64,000 nucleotides of DNA, taken from NCBI RefSeq assembly GCF_015477775.1, contig NZ_JADLQO010000001.1:806001-870000 (forward strand). The letters are read 5' to 3'. The notes under the pieces were generated by a model. The model saw nothing but the letters and a program-made list of their open reading frames with translations. It was not told where the DNA came from and did no database searches. The position numbers and the translations under genes are program-made. Below are positions 1 through 9,858 of this stretch, in pieces (the stretch's first letter is position 1; every line of letters starts with the position of its first letter). The DNA comes from Nocardia abscessus (lineage in GTDB: Bacteria > Actinomycetota > Actinomycetes > Mycobacteriales > Mycobacteriaceae).

Positions 1-979
1 GGCTGCGCCGGCGGGTGCGCTGGATGGCCGCCCGCACCAGTCCGGCGCTGTCGGTGTCGACCAGGGCCGCGGTGATGCCCGCCATCGCGTGCATCAGCTT
101 CAGCTGCAACCCTTTTCCACCCGCGCCACGGACCTCGGCGCGCGGTTGCCGGTCGAAGGCGAGCAGGTCGACCGAGTCCCCGGCAGCGGCCGCCAGACCG
201 CCCAGCAGCAGGGCCGCCTCGATGCTCGCGTCCAAGCGCGTGCCCGCACCGACCCGGCCCGCGCTGACCCGCCCGGTGTCCAGCAGCATCAGCATGTGCC
301 GGTTGCGCTCCGGGCGCCAGGTGCGGACCAGGACGTCGGTGGCGCGGGCGGTGGCGCGCCAGTCGATGGCGCGCACGTCGTCCCCGGCGACGTACTCGCG
401 GAACGAGTCGAATTCGGTGCCCTGTCCGCGCAGGTTGGCCACATTGCGGCCGTCGAGATGCTGCAGCCGCTTGACTTTCGACCGCAGCAGCCGCTCGGCG
501 CGGAACGCGGGCAGCGCGCGGATCCGGGCGGGCACGCTGCGCCTGGTCTGCCTGCCCGCCAGTCCGAGTGGGCCGAGCAGCCGCACCGTGACCTGGCCCG
601 CGACCCGATCGCCCCGATAGGTGGGCGTGAGCGTGGTGCGCAGCCGGACCTTGGTGCCAGGAGCCAGATCCAGCCGGTGCGCGCGGGGTTCGGCGCGTGC
701 GCTGTCGGGCCAGTCGTCCCACACCGTGCCGCGCAGCACGCGGGTTCCGGTGTTGACCGCCACGAGTTCCACCTCGGCGCTGCGCCCGAGCCGCACCGTG
801 GTCATGGCCTCGCGGGAAAGTGTCAGCTCTCGCGCTCGCCCCGCCGCAGCGAGGTCGATGAGCAGCCCGGCCGCCAGGACGGAGGTCAGCACCACCACGC
901 CGAGCAGGGACGGCAGGACCAGGGTGACGAACAGGGCCGCCACGCCTGCCGCGGCGGCCAGCCGACCGGTGACGACCAT
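1..979 (-). CDS. DUF58 domain-containing protein (partial)
   Basis: The coding strand opens with ATG at 979 and stays open to the left edge of the window, so about 326 codons are visible and the C-terminus is missing. The first ~45 residues hold two hydrophobic segments, followed by a beta-rich region and then the DUF58 signature (DSFREYVAGDD followed by IDWRATARATDVLVR) and a VWA-like part with LLLDTGR. DUF58 proteins are usually encoded next to MoxR AAA+ ATPases and are thought to act with them as chaperone pairs; that context is present here, with only 3 bp between the moxR stop and this start, so the two are almost certainly co-translated. The substrate is unknown. Confidence 0.9.
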   Translation of the reverse strand, partial: MVVTGRLAAAAGVAALFVTLVLPSLLGVVVLTSVLAAGLLIDLAAAGRARELTLSREAMTTVRLGRSAEVELVAVNTGTRVLRGTVWDDWPDSARAEPRAHRLDLAPGTKVRLRTTLTPTYRGDRVAGQVTVRLLGPLGLAGRQTRRSVPARIRALPAFRAERLLRSKVKRLQHLDGRNVANLRGQGTEFDSFREYVAGDDVRAIDWRATARATDVLVRTWRPERNRHMLMLLDTGRVSAGRVGAGTRLDASIEAALLLGGLAAAAGDSVDLLAFDRQPRAEVRGAGGKGLQLKLMHAMAGITAALVDTDSAGLVRAAIQRTRRRS

Positions 980-982
980 CGG

Positions 983-1960
<978 letters not shown>

Positions 1961-2027
1961 TGCATCTCCTGTGGTTCGCGGGAGTTCCCGCATGCCGTGG
2001 GCCGGACAAGGGTGGGGCGAGGGCGTC

Positions 2028-3110
2028 TCATCCGACCTCCGATTCGATCCATTCGAGCTGCGCCGCGACTACCTGGAGCGCCCCGGGATCGGGGACCGGC
2101 CCGAACAAGGCCGCGCCGATCAGCGCGGGATCGGTTCCGAGACGCGCGGCGATCGCGGCGACGACACGGTCCGGCGGAGTGTCGGCCGTGATGCCGAGCG
2201 GAGTGCGGACGCGGCGCAGCGTGGCCGCGCGCAGCTTGCCCGCCACGTGGTCGTGGTCCTTCGAGCGGCGGTACAGGGCGGCCTGGCCGGCGAGCAGTTC
2301 GTTCGCCGCCACCTCGACCGGACGCGGCTCACGCACCAGAGCGCCACGCCTGCGGGCACGCCACCACACCACCAGCGCGGCGGCGATCAGGAACTGCACG
2401 CCGCCGTAGAAGACCGGCGCGGGCAGCCGGTCCCAGATCGCGTCGTCGCCCGGCCCGAAGCCGGGACCGTCCGGTGGAGGGACATCGGGCAGATCCGGTG
2501 GCGGTTGCGGCGTCGGAGGGGTAGGCGCGGTCGGTGCGCCGCAGGATTGCAGCGCGCCGTAGACCAGCAGCAGCAACGCGGCAGCCCCGGCGAGCACGGC
2601 CCAGAACCTGGGGTCGCGCAGCAGCTTCGGCAGCGGTGGCAGCGTGCGCCTGGTACGCGGCGCCTTCTCCACCGCCTCGACTTCGGTGGGTTCCGGTGCG
2701 GGCGGCGGCGCGGAGGCGGAGAACCGGTCGGCGTATTCCAGCCTGCGATATTCGTCCTCGGTGGCGCGGCGGCCGCCGTAGACCACCTCGTCGAAACTGT
2801 GTGCGGCGGGTTGGATCTCGGTGGCGACCTCGAGCGGCAACGCGGTCGTGACGTCGTCGGCGGTTTCCCGCGCGGTGCGCGATCGCCGGACCTCGAGCAC
2901 GCCGCCCTGTTCCAGGCCGCGCAGCACGGCGCGGAAACGTTCGCGCAGGGCACGGTCGAAATCCCGGTGCTGCGCGGCCGCTTCGGCGGCGGCGCGGTGG
3001 TGGGCGGCGGCGCCGAGCCGTGGTGTGCCGGGCGCCGGATCGTGCGTCGTGGCGGGACCCTTGTTCAGCGTGACCTCGTTCGCACCGCGCGGCGGTCGTG
3101 GATCGCTCAT
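2028..3110 (-). CDS. DUF4129-DUF4350 hybrid membrane protein
   Basis: A 360-residue protein in the MoxR cluster. Residues ~30-130 resemble the cytoplasmic DUF4129 domain (DFDRALRERFRAVLRGLEQGG, RSRTARET, SFDEVVYGGR). They are followed by a transmembrane helix (~175-195), a Pro-rich linker, a second helix (YGGVQFLIAAALVVWW) and a cytoplasmic tail like the C-terminus of DUF4350 proteins (ELLAGQAALYRR through to LEWIESEVG). In relatives DUF4129 and DUF4350 are separate proteins, and DUF4350 has a folded domain between its two helices; here that middle is replaced by the linker. ATG at 3110 overlaps the upstream stop as ATGA, which implies translational coupling. Family assignment is by motif memory only. 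Confidence 0.7.
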   Translation of the reverse strand: MSDPRPPRGANEVTLNKGPATTHDPAPGTPRLGAAAHHRAAAEAAAQHRDFDRALRERFRAVLRGLEQGGVLEVRRSRTARETADDVTTALPLEVATEIQPAAHSFDEVVYGGRRATEDEYRRLEYADRFSASAPPPAPEPTEVEAVEKAPRTRRTLPPLPKLLRDPRFWAVLAGAAALLLLVYGALQSCGAPTAPTPPTPQPPPDLPDVPPPDGPGFGPGDDAIWDRLPAPVFYGGVQFLIAAALVVWWRARRRGALVREPRPVEVAANELLAGQAALYRRSKDHDHVAGKLRAATLRRVRTPLGITADTPPDRVVAAIAARLGTDPALIGAALFGPVPDPGALQVVAAQLEWIESEVG

Positions 3111-3979
3111 CGCGCCTCCTGGCGGGGGACGCGAATGTCCAATCCCTCTCTGCGGCAACGGCGGTCGACGTAGCAGACCACGCGCGAATTGGCCTCGACC
3201 ACTTCGCTGAATGCCGCGAGCAGCAGCACCGCCGAGGTGGTCAGCACGATCACCGGCCACTTGTGGGTACCGGAGAAGTCCGAGACGAACAGCGGAACGG
3301 CCAGCAGCGGGACCGCGAGCAGCCCGAACAGGGCGCGCTGGGCGATCCACAGCCCGGTGGTCGGCCACTCCGCGCCCTCGGTGAGCAGTTTCGCGCGGGC
3401 GATGCCGTCGCGGTGCGAGGTGCGTTCGACGAAAAGCACGGGCACCGCGACCCACCGGCGGGCGCGCAGCCAGCCCAGCCAGATCGCCGCGAGCGGCAGC
3501 GTCACGAGCGGCAGGCCGCTCACTGCCAGCACGCCGACGCCCGCCAGCGTGAACAACAGCTGGAACACCAGCAGCGGGCCGAATGCGGCGCCGAACCGGC
3601 GCAGCGCCGTCGGCAGGCCGATCGGTGCGCCGCCGACGGTCGCGACGCCCAGCGCCACCGTCGTGCCGCGTAGCGCGAACCGCAGCAACCACGCACAGCC
3701 CGCGGTGGACAGGATCGCCGCCCAGGCGGTGCCCGGGTCGGAGCCGTCGGTCAGCCCCGAGACGCCCGCGGTCACCGCGATCACCACCGCTTCGGCGACG
3801 AGCAAACCCGTCGCGCTCACCGCGGCCAAGGCGCGGATGTTCGCCTGGATCAGCGCGAACGGCACATCGAGCAGTTCACGGAAACTCAGCGGTCGGATCG
3901 GCACCGTCGTTCCAGGAGACCCCGGTACCGGATCTGTTCCCGCCCCGACGGCGCCGGCCGGTTCGGCGGCTGGCAGCAC
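3107..3979 (-). CDS. Polytopic membrane protein of the MoxR cluster
   Basis: A 290-residue integral membrane protein starting with GTG at 3979. After a short cytoplasmic N-terminus with the segment PIRPLSFRELLDVPFALIQ it has about six hydrophobic helices. The layout resembles the membrane domain found in glycerophosphoryl diester phosphodiesterase-related proteins (a short amphipathic lead followed by paired helices), but no catalytic domain is present. It is the first gene of the cluster that continues with the DUF4129/DUF4350 hybrid, moxR and DUF58, and its stop overlaps the next start. A role in that envelope-associated complex is inferred from context only. Confidence 0.75.
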   Translation of the reverse strand: MLPAAEPAGAVGAGTDPVPGSPGTTVPIRPLSFRELLDVPFALIQANIRALAAVSATGLLVAEAVVIAVTAGVSGLTDGSDPGTAWAAILSTAGCAWLLRFALRGTTVALGVATVGGAPIGLPTALRRFGAAFGPLLVFQLLFTLAGVGVLAVSGLPLVTLPLAAIWLGWLRARRWVAVPVLFVERTSHRDGIARAKLLTEGAEWPTTGLWIAQRALFGLLAVPLLAVPLFVSDFSGTHKWPVIVLTTSAVLLLAAFSEVVEANSRVVCYVDRRCRREGLDIRVPRQEAR

Positions 3980-3995
3980 GGGGCGAGTCTAACCG

Positions 3996-4535
3996 TCAGC
4001 CCCGCAGCAGGCGGTCCACCACGTGGCGGTAACGGGCCGGATCGATGGGCGGAAGGCCGAGCAGCGCGCGCAGATACACGCCGTCGCCGACCAGCCGGAT
4101 GATGTCGGCCTGGACCGGGTCGGCGACCTCCTCGTCCAGACCGTCCGACCACGAGTTCATCAGCTCGGCCATCGCCTGCTGCACCTCGTCGGGCTCCGGG
4201 GTGGCGTCGATGGTGCGCATGGTCGCGAGCATGGACCGGTAGAGCGCGAGTTCGACCGCGTCCGCGGCGTTGTCCGCGTTCGGCGTCTGCAGATACCACT
4301 CGGCGACCGTGGCGCCCTTCGCGGCCGCGGCGTCGAGCTGTTCGCCCGCGCGGTCGGCCAGTCGGCCGACCAGCCCCGCCAGCAGCGCGTCCTTGCTCTT
4401 GAAGTGATAGAGCAGCCCGCCCTTGGAGACGCCCGCGGTGGCCGCGACGTTCTCCAGCGTCACATGCGACATGCCCTTTTCCAGGAGCAAGGTCTCGAGC
4501 GCGTCCAGAATGCGGTCGCGGGTGTCTGCCGTCAC
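3996..4535 (-). CDS. TetR family repressor, LfrR-like
   Basis: A 179-residue TetR-family regulator. The N-terminal helix-turn-helix spans about residues 1-50 (TRDRILDALETLLLEKG, then VSKGGLLYHFKSKDALLAG). The C-terminal ligand-binding part is helical with no recognisable ligand motif. It starts with GTG at 4535; a TATAGT hexamer ends 6 nt upstream, so the mRNA is probably leaderless. It is transcribed divergently from the multidrug MFS transporter at 4622, with two identical palindromes between them that overlap its own promoter. The arrangement matches LfrR-LfrA of Mycobacterium smegmatis, where the repressor controls the pump and itself. The inducer cannot be predicted. Confidence 0.92.
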   Translation of the reverse strand: MTADTRDRILDALETLLLEKGMSHVTLENVAATAGVSKGGLLYHFKSKDALLAGLVGRLADRAGEQLDAAAAKGATVAEWYLQTPNADNAADAVELALYRSMLATMRTIDATPEPDEVQQAMAELMNSWSDGLDEEVADPVQADIIRLVGDGVYLRALLGLPPIDPARYRHVVDRLLRG

Positions 4536-4542
4536 CGGAATG

Positions 4543-4590
4543 ACTATACCGTCTGGACGGTCGAGACGTTACTATACCGTCTGGACGGTA
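4543..4590. promoter_or_regulatory. Two identical palindromic operators of the TetR/MFS pair
   Basis: A 19-nt sequence, ACTATACCGTCTGGACGGT, occurs twice as a perfect direct repeat at 4543-4561 and 4571-4589, 28 bp apart. Each copy contains the inverted repeat ACCGTC-TG-GACGGT. On the minus strand the left copy includes TATAGT, the likely -10 box of the TetR gene. Binding by the adjacent TetR protein is inferred. The spacing of two sites suggests two dimers or cooperative binding. Confidence 0.85.
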
Positions 4591-4621
4591 ATAAAATCGG
4601 ACGACGGAAGTCGAGAAGGCC

Positions 4622-6160
4622 ATGACCACCGAGACCGCGCAGACCACCGCACAATCGCCTGTCGCCCCACCCCGTGCCGGAGCGCGCGAGTGGGCGGGAT
4701 TGGCGGTGCTCGCGCTCGCCCTGCTGCTGCTCGCCGTCGACGCGACCGTGCTGGACCTGGCCGTGCCCGCGATCAGCGCCGATCTCGCGCCCACCACGCC
4801 GCAACTGCTGTGGATCATCGACGTGTACTCGTTCGTGCTGGCCGGATTGCTCGTCGTCATGGGCAACCTGGGCGACCGGATCGGGCGGCGCAGACTGCTG
4901 CTGCTCGGCGCGGCCGCGTTCGGCGTCGCCTCCGCGTGCGCGGCCTGGTCGGTGACGCCGGAAATGCTGATCGCGGCGCGCGTGCTGCAGGGCGTCGCCG
5001 GAGCCACGCTGATGCCCGCCACCCTGGCCCTGATCAGGTCGATGTTCCTCGACCCGCGGCAGCGCACCGTCGCCATCGCGGTGTGGAGCGCCATGGCGGG
5101 CGGCGGCGCGGCGGCGGGACCGCTGCTGGGCGGCTGGCTGCTCGAGCACTACTGGTGGGGCTCGGTGTTCCTGGTGAATCTGCCGGTCATGCTGGTGCTG
5201 ATCGGGCTCGGGCCCGTCCTGATCCCGGAGTCGCGCGATCCGAAGCCCGGTCGCTTCGACCTGCCCAGCGCCGTGCTGTCGATGCTCGCGCTGGTGCCCG
5301 TCGTGTACGCGGTGAAGGAATTCACGGCGCACGGCCCGGGCATGCGACCGGTCCTGGTCGGTGCGCTCGGCGTGCTGTCGGGCGTGTGGTTCGTGCGCAG
5401 GCAGCGACGGCTCGCGCAGCCGATGCTCGATCTGAAGCTGTTCGCGCTGCCCAAGTTCCGTACGGCCGTGCTGACCAACCTGCTCTCGGTCTTCGCGCTG
5501 GCCGGTGTCCTGTTCTTCGGCTCGCAGTACCTGCAGCTGGTGCTCGGACGCTCGCCGATGCAGGCGGGCTTGCTCCTGCTGCCGGGTCTACTGGCCGGCA
5601 TGATCGCCTCGCTCGCCGCGGCCTGGTTGGTGCGGCGGCTGCGGCCGGGCACGGTGCTCGGCGGCGCGTTGACCACGGCGGCGGTGGGCGCGGCGCTGTT
5701 CGGCCGGCTGGGCCCGGACGCGGCCACCAGTACGACGCCGTTCGTGCTCGGCTTCCTGTTCGTCGGGGCAGGTGTCGGCGTCGCGCTGACGGTGTCGTCG
5801 GATCTGGTGGTCGGCTCGGCGCCCGCGGAACGCGCGGGTGCGGCCGCCGCGGTGTCGGAGACCGCGTACGAGACCGGCATCGCGCTCGGCGTCGCGATCC
5901 TCGGCAGCGTGGTCATGGCGATCTTCCGTAGCGGCCTGGATCTGAGTCAGGTGCCGGGCGATCGGGCGGACGTCGTCTCGGAATCCCTCGGCGCGGCGAC
6001 GGCTTTCGCCGCTGAGCTGCCGGAGGCCGCCGGGAACGCGTTCCTCGCCTCGGTGCACGAATCGTTCGTCTCCGGCATCCACTTCGCGGCCATCGGCACC
6101 ACGTCGATTCTGTTGGTCGCCGCGGTGGTGGCGTTCCGGTTGCGCAGCGTCCGTGCGTGA
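4622..6160 (+). CDS. DHA2-family multidrug efflux transporter (LfrA/SmvA-like)
   Basis: A 512-residue major facilitator protein with about 14 hydrophobic helices, the topology of the DHA2 (EmrB/QacA) drug:H+ antiporters. The first helix holds LLLLAVDATVLDLAVPAIS with the acidic residue typical of motif D1, the loop between helices 2 and 3 carries motif A (GNLGDRIGRRRLLL), and the fifth helix region has AGGGAAAGPLLGGWLLE (motif C-like). The sequence pattern is closest to LfrA of M. smegmatis and SmvA, which export quaternary ammonium compounds, dyes and fluoroquinolones. The divergent TetR gene and paired operators indicate inducible expression. Exact substrates are not predictable. Confidence 0.92.
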   Translation: MTTETAQTTAQSPVAPPRAGAREWAGLAVLALALLLLAVDATVLDLAVPAISADLAPTTPQLLWIIDVYSFVLAGLLVVMGNLGDRIGRRRLLLLGAAAFGVASACAAWSVTPEMLIAARVLQGVAGATLMPATLALIRSMFLDPRQRTVAIAVWSAMAGGGAAAGPLLGGWLLEHYWWGSVFLVNLPVMLVLIGLGPVLIPESRDPKPGRFDLPSAVLSMLALVPVVYAVKEFTAHGPGMRPVLVGALGVLSGVWFVRRQRRLAQPMLDLKLFALPKFRTAVLTNLLSVFALAGVLFFGSQYLQLVLGRSPMQAGLLLLPGLLAGMIASLAAAWLVRRLRPGTVLGGALTTAAVGAALFGRLGPDAATSTTPFVLGFLFVGAGVGVALTVSSDLVVGSAPAERAGAAAAVSETAYETGIALGVAILGSVVMAIFRSGLDLSQVPGDRADVVSESLGAATAFAAELPEAAGNAFLASVHESFVSGIHFAAIGTTSILLVAAVVAFRLRSVRA

Positions 6161-6212
6161 TCGGTGGTTCGCGGCTGCACTGACGACGCGATGACCAGCC
6201 GGCGTGCATCCG

Positions 6213-6266
6213 GCCGGGGGAGCCGACGCCTTCGGGAGACTCCATACCCAGGCGTCGGCACCCCGG
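6213..6266. terminator. Bidirectional stem-loop between convergent genes
   Basis: Perfect 10-bp inverted repeats GCCGACGCCT (6222-6231) and AGGCGTCGGC (6250-6259), extended by flanking CCGGGG and CCCCGG, lie between the convergent MFS and adenylate cyclase genes. There is no clear T-tract, so the terminator function is inferred from the position. Confidence 0.6.
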
Positions 6267-6327
6267 CGTGACGGCTTGCATTGCTGAGCGTGCGGGGGTG
6301 CGCTCCTGGCACGTTGCAGGGCCGGCG

Positions 6328-7878
6328 CTATGCGGGGCGCGCGAGCCGGGTCGGCGCGAGGCGGCCGCGCAGCGTGACGGATTCGCCGAGCCGCCACTGC
6401 TCGGCTTCGGTGACGGCGGCCGCCGCGACGGTGTTGCCGGAGGCGAGCAGCAGACCCTCGTGCTTGGCGAGTTCGCACAGGCGGGCGGCCTCGTTGACCG
6501 CGTCGCCGATCACGGTGAACTCGTAGCGTTGATGAGCGCCGACATTGCCCGCGACCACCCGCCCCGCCGCCACGCCGATGGCGGCCACGAAATCGCCGCC
6601 CGCGGTGTCGAGCCGGGCCCGGATCGCGCGGGCGGTGGCCAGCGCCGCACCCGGGGCGTCGGGCAGGCGCGCGGGCGTGCCGAAGACGGCGAGGGCGGCG
6701 TCGCCCTCGAACTTGTTGACCAGCCCGCCGTGGCGCTCCACCTCGTCCACCACGATGCCGAAGAACCGGTTGAGGATGGCGACCATCTCGGGCGCCGGGA
6801 TGGTCGCGGCCATGGTGGTCGAGCCGACGATGTCGATGAACAGCGCCGCCGCGTCGGTCTCCACGCCGCCGAGCGCCGGGTCGCTCGCCAGCGCCGCCGC
6901 GGCGACCTCCCGCCCGACGTGCCTGCCGAACAGGTCCCTGATCTGTTCCCGCTCGCGCAGCCCCTCCACCATGTGGTTGAAACCGCTTTGCAGCTCACCC
7001 AGTTCGGTGCCGTCGTAGACGGCCAGCGCGACATCGAGGTCGCCGTCCTCCACCTGACGCATCGCGCGCCGCACGCCGAGGACCGGGGCCACCGTGGCGG
7101 CCAGGGTCTGCGTCATCAGCAGCAGGCCGAAAACCAGGGTCGCGCCGCCGAGAGACAGCACGCAGACCGCCAGCCGGGCCTTGGTCACGTCGTCCAGCGC
7201 GAGCGCGAGCACCGCGAGCACCATCATCCCGGCCACCGGAACGCCCGAGCCGACCAGCCAGACCACCAGCGATCGTCCGAAGACGCCGATGCCGCGCCGC
7301 CGCCCGGATGCCGCCGCTTCCAGCACCCGGGCGGTGACCGGCCGCAGGGCGAACTCGATGATCAGGTAGCTGTTCGCGCACACCACGATGGCGCTGATCG
7401 CGATGCCGAAAGCCACCTTCGGCACGAGCCGCGGTTCGGCCAGGCCGTACAGCGTGGTCAACAGGACGAGCCCGCCGAACCACAGCAGCGCTTGGTCACG
7501 CACCAGCCTGCGCGGGATCGCCGTGGCCGCGGCCTGCTCCTCCTCGGTCGGCACGCGCTCCGGATCGGTGGCCCACCGCAGAGCGCGCAGGCCGCGGGTG
7601 GTGCCCCACCACAGCCCGATCAGCAGCGCGCAGGTCGCGTAGAGCGGTGCGGCGAGCACGTCGAGCAGCAGCAGATCCCGGGTGAACACCGACGGCCCCG
7701 GCAGGACGAAACCGACCAGGGCGATCGACACGACCATGCCCGTCAGATTTCCCAACAGGGTGGGCACGGTGATCAACAGCTGGACGCGGATGCGCCGCAG
7801 CCCCGACGACTCCTCAGCCGACCCGAGCAGTCGCGACCCCCACGGCGCCGCGGCGAGCGTCACCTCCCTGTGTTGCAT
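6328..7878 (-). CDS. Membrane-bound class III adenylate cyclase with HAMP domain
   Basis: A 516-residue protein with roughly six N-terminal transmembrane helices, a HAMP-like linker near residues 270-325 and a C-terminal class III cyclase domain. The cyclase keeps the first metal Asp (FIDIVGSTTM), the substrate-specifying Lys and second metal Asp (NKFEGDAALAVFG), and the adenine-specific Asp with the transition-state Asn and Arg (IGDAVNEAARL), so it should convert ATP to cAMP. The architecture matches the M. tuberculosis group Rv1318c/Rv1319c/Rv1320c/Rv3645. ATG at 7878 is preferred over GTG at 7908 because a TACGCT hexamer lies 6 nt upstream, as expected for a leaderless transcript. Confidence 0.92.
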   Translation of the reverse strand: MQHREVTLAAAPWGSRLLGSAEESSGLRRIRVQLLITVPTLLGNLTGMVVSIALVGFVLPGPSVFTRDLLLLDVLAAPLYATCALLIGLWWGTTRGLRALRWATDPERVPTEEEQAAATAIPRRLVRDQALLWFGGLVLLTTLYGLAEPRLVPKVAFGIAISAIVVCANSYLIIEFALRPVTARVLEAAASGRRRGIGVFGRSLVVWLVGSGVPVAGMMVLAVLALALDDVTKARLAVCVLSLGGATLVFGLLLMTQTLAATVAPVLGVRRAMRQVEDGDLDVALAVYDGTELGELQSGFNHMVEGLREREQIRDLFGRHVGREVAAAALASDPALGGVETDAAALFIDIVGSTTMAATIPAPEMVAILNRFFGIVVDEVERHGGLVNKFEGDAALAVFGTPARLPDAPGAALATARAIRARLDTAGGDFVAAIGVAAGRVVAGNVGAHQRYEFTVIGDAVNEAARLCELAKHEGLLLASGNTVAAAAVTEAEQWRLGESVTLRGRLAPTRLARPA

Positions 7879-8091
7879 GGGTGCAGCGTATGCCGACCGG
7901 CGACGCACCGCCCCGGGTCGTGTTGGCCCAAGGCCGCTCCGGGTCTTCGCACACGTCCAAGCAACCCACCGGAGCCGGGCGCTGGAGTCTGCCCGCAGAA
8001 CGCCGACGCGGGTGGGCCATGCTCGCGGTGGTGCGAGCGCGCATCCGCGGGAGCCGGATGCGCGGCTGCGGTGGCGAAGCCTGAGCTCCGG

Positions 8092-9786
8092 TCAGCGCCC
8101 GGGTGGCAGTTCGCGGCGGTTGGGCTCGGGCAGTTCGGGATGGTGGTGAGCGGGCAGTTCGTCGCGGCGGGCGCCGGTGGGCAGGCCGTAACCCGCGGCG
8201 CCGGTCGGCGGAAGGGAGGAGTAGCGCGGGGCGTGCGGCGCGTTGTAGCCGGCGTCGACCACGGTGGAGGCGATGTGCTGGGCGTGCGCGATTTCCGGCG
8301 AGCCGGGCTGAAGCTGGTAGCCGACGGCCTGTGGCTGCGACGTGTGCCCGTCCACGGTGACCTTGCGCGTACGGCGCAGTGTGAAGGTGATCTCCTCGAC
8401 CTCTTCGAACGCCTGCCGCGCGGTACGCAGCGGATGCGTCGCCGTATCGATCGCGTTGGCCACGAACGACGGGACCAGCGGCCGGATGAAACGCGCCGCG
8501 GTGTCGCTGAACGGCACCGTGCCGATCAGCGGCAGCTCGAGACCGCCGCCGCTCGGTGGCGGGGCAGGTGTGGCCGCGGCCGGGGGATTCACCGCTACCG
8601 GGGCGGGTAGGTGCGGCGTCACCTCGTGGGGCATGGCGCTGTCCTTTCGATCGTCCGCCGCGGCGGGAAGTTCGGGGCGGCGCGGCGGTTCGGTGATCCC
8701 GATCTCGATGCCGCCGATCGCCGCGATGATGCGAGTGCGCTGCCGTTCCCGGTCGATGGCCGTGTCCGCCTCGACGGCGAGGCGAGCGGCGGTGAGCTGC
8801 TGCTCGGCGCGCAGGGTCTCGGCCTCGGCGCGCACCTCGGCCTGCTTGACCGCGATGGCCGCGTCGGCCTCGCGTTCGGCGCGGTCGTGCACGGTGCGCG
8901 CCGCGTTGTGCCGGTCGAACGATGTCTCGCCACGCCACCAGCGCAGCACCAGCGGCAGCAGGGCCAGCGCGACGAACGCCAGGATGGTGAGAATGCGCAG
9001 CGGCAACGCCTCGCGCACGGTGTAGTCGTTCATCGCCTGCCAGCGCGCGCCGAGCCCGCGGTCGGCGTCGTCGAAGGCGGCGGTCCGCGCGGCTGTCAAC
9101 GCGTCCTGACCGGCGTCGATCCGGCGGTCGGCGGCGTCAACCCGGCCCTGCGCGGTGGCGAGCTGCTTGCGGGCGTCGTCGAGCATGGCGTTGGCCGTCC
9201 GGGCCTCCGGCCCGCGGCCGGGCACGCCGGTGATCCTGGTCCGCGGGCACTCCGGGGTCGGGTTGAATTCGCAGCGGGCGACCACCAGGGCGTGATCGAT
9301 ATCGTTCTGGGCCATGGCGATCGCCTGTTCGAGCGCTGCCCGGTCGGCTCTCGCCCGGTCCAGGTCCGCGTGCGCCGCGACGACCCGCGGCGCCGAATCG
9401 AGCGAGCGTTGCGCCTTCTCGTCCAGCAGCCGGTCGACGGACCCGCTGAACAGGACGATCGCGGCGAGCTCGGCGATCAATCCACCGGCCAGCACAGCCA
9501 GCGCGAACCGGCCGATCAGCCCGAGCCGGTCCGGCCCACCGCTCGGCCGCGCCGTCGCCAGCGCCCGGGCGAGCGCGCCGGTCAGCGCCGCGACCACGAC
9601 GCCCGCTGCCACCGCGGCGGGCCACGGCCAGGCCGACCCCGCGGCGAGGGCGCAGACCACACCGGAGATCGTCGCGAACAGCGCCACGACAGCGCCCGTG
9701 ACGGCGTATCCGGCGCGCTCGTGGCGATCGGTGATCCCGCTGGTCCTGCCCCCGCCGAGCCAGGTGAACAAGCCGGTGACGGTCAT
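8092..9786 (-). CDS. DUF4407 domain-containing membrane protein
   Basis: A 564-residue protein of the DUF4407 family. After a short N-terminus (residues ~25-110) there are about three transmembrane helices, then a long charged helical region predicted to be extracytoplasmic (~120-270), containing Cys residues in RCEFNPTPECPR. A further helix (LRILTILAFVALALLPLVLRWW) follows, then a cytoplasmic coiled coil (RAEREADAAIAVKQAEVRAEAE) and a Pro/His-rich C-terminus. The function of DUF4407 is unknown. ATG 9786 is used; ATG 9798 is also possible but an AAGG touches it directly. Confidence 0.82.
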   Translation of the reverse strand: MTVTGLFTWLGGGRTSGITDRHERAGYAVTGAVVALFATISGVVCALAAGSAWPWPAAVAAGVVVAALTGALARALATARPSGGPDRLGLIGRFALAVLAGGLIAELAAIVLFSGSVDRLLDEKAQRSLDSAPRVVAAHADLDRARADRAALEQAIAMAQNDIDHALVVARCEFNPTPECPRTRITGVPGRGPEARTANAMLDDARKQLATAQGRVDAADRRIDAGQDALTAARTAAFDDADRGLGARWQAMNDYTVREALPLRILTILAFVALALLPLVLRWWRGETSFDRHNAARTVHDRAEREADAAIAVKQAEVRAEAETLRAEQQLTAARLAVEADTAIDRERQRTRIIAAIGGIEIGITEPPRRPELPAAADDRKDSAMPHEVTPHLPAPVAVNPPAAATPAPPPSGGGLELPLIGTVPFSDTAARFIRPLVPSFVANAIDTATHPLRTARQAFEEVEEITFTLRRTRKVTVDGHTSQPQAVGYQLQPGSPEIAHAQHIASTVVDAGYNAPHAPRYSSLPPTGAAGYGLPTGARRDELPAHHHPELPEPNRRELPPGR

Positions 9787-9835
9787 CGGAATGCACATCC
9801 TTCACGTCCCAGGCGCTTTCACGGGCGCGACGAAA

Positions 9836-9858
9836 CTGTCACGGATTCGTTGTGACAG
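9836..9858. repeat. Inverted repeat CTGTCAC-N9-GTGACAG
   Basis: Perfect 7-bp arms at 9836-9842 and 9852-9858 in the divergent spacer between the DUF4407 gene and the secreted chorismate mutase gene. It has the size of a dimeric regulator operator. No cognate regulator is encoded next to it. Confidence 0.45.

Noticed and set aside
3886..5094. A long minus-strand frame across the TetR and MFS genes
   Set aside because: It crosses a clear divergent promoter with operators and shows no protein-like pattern.
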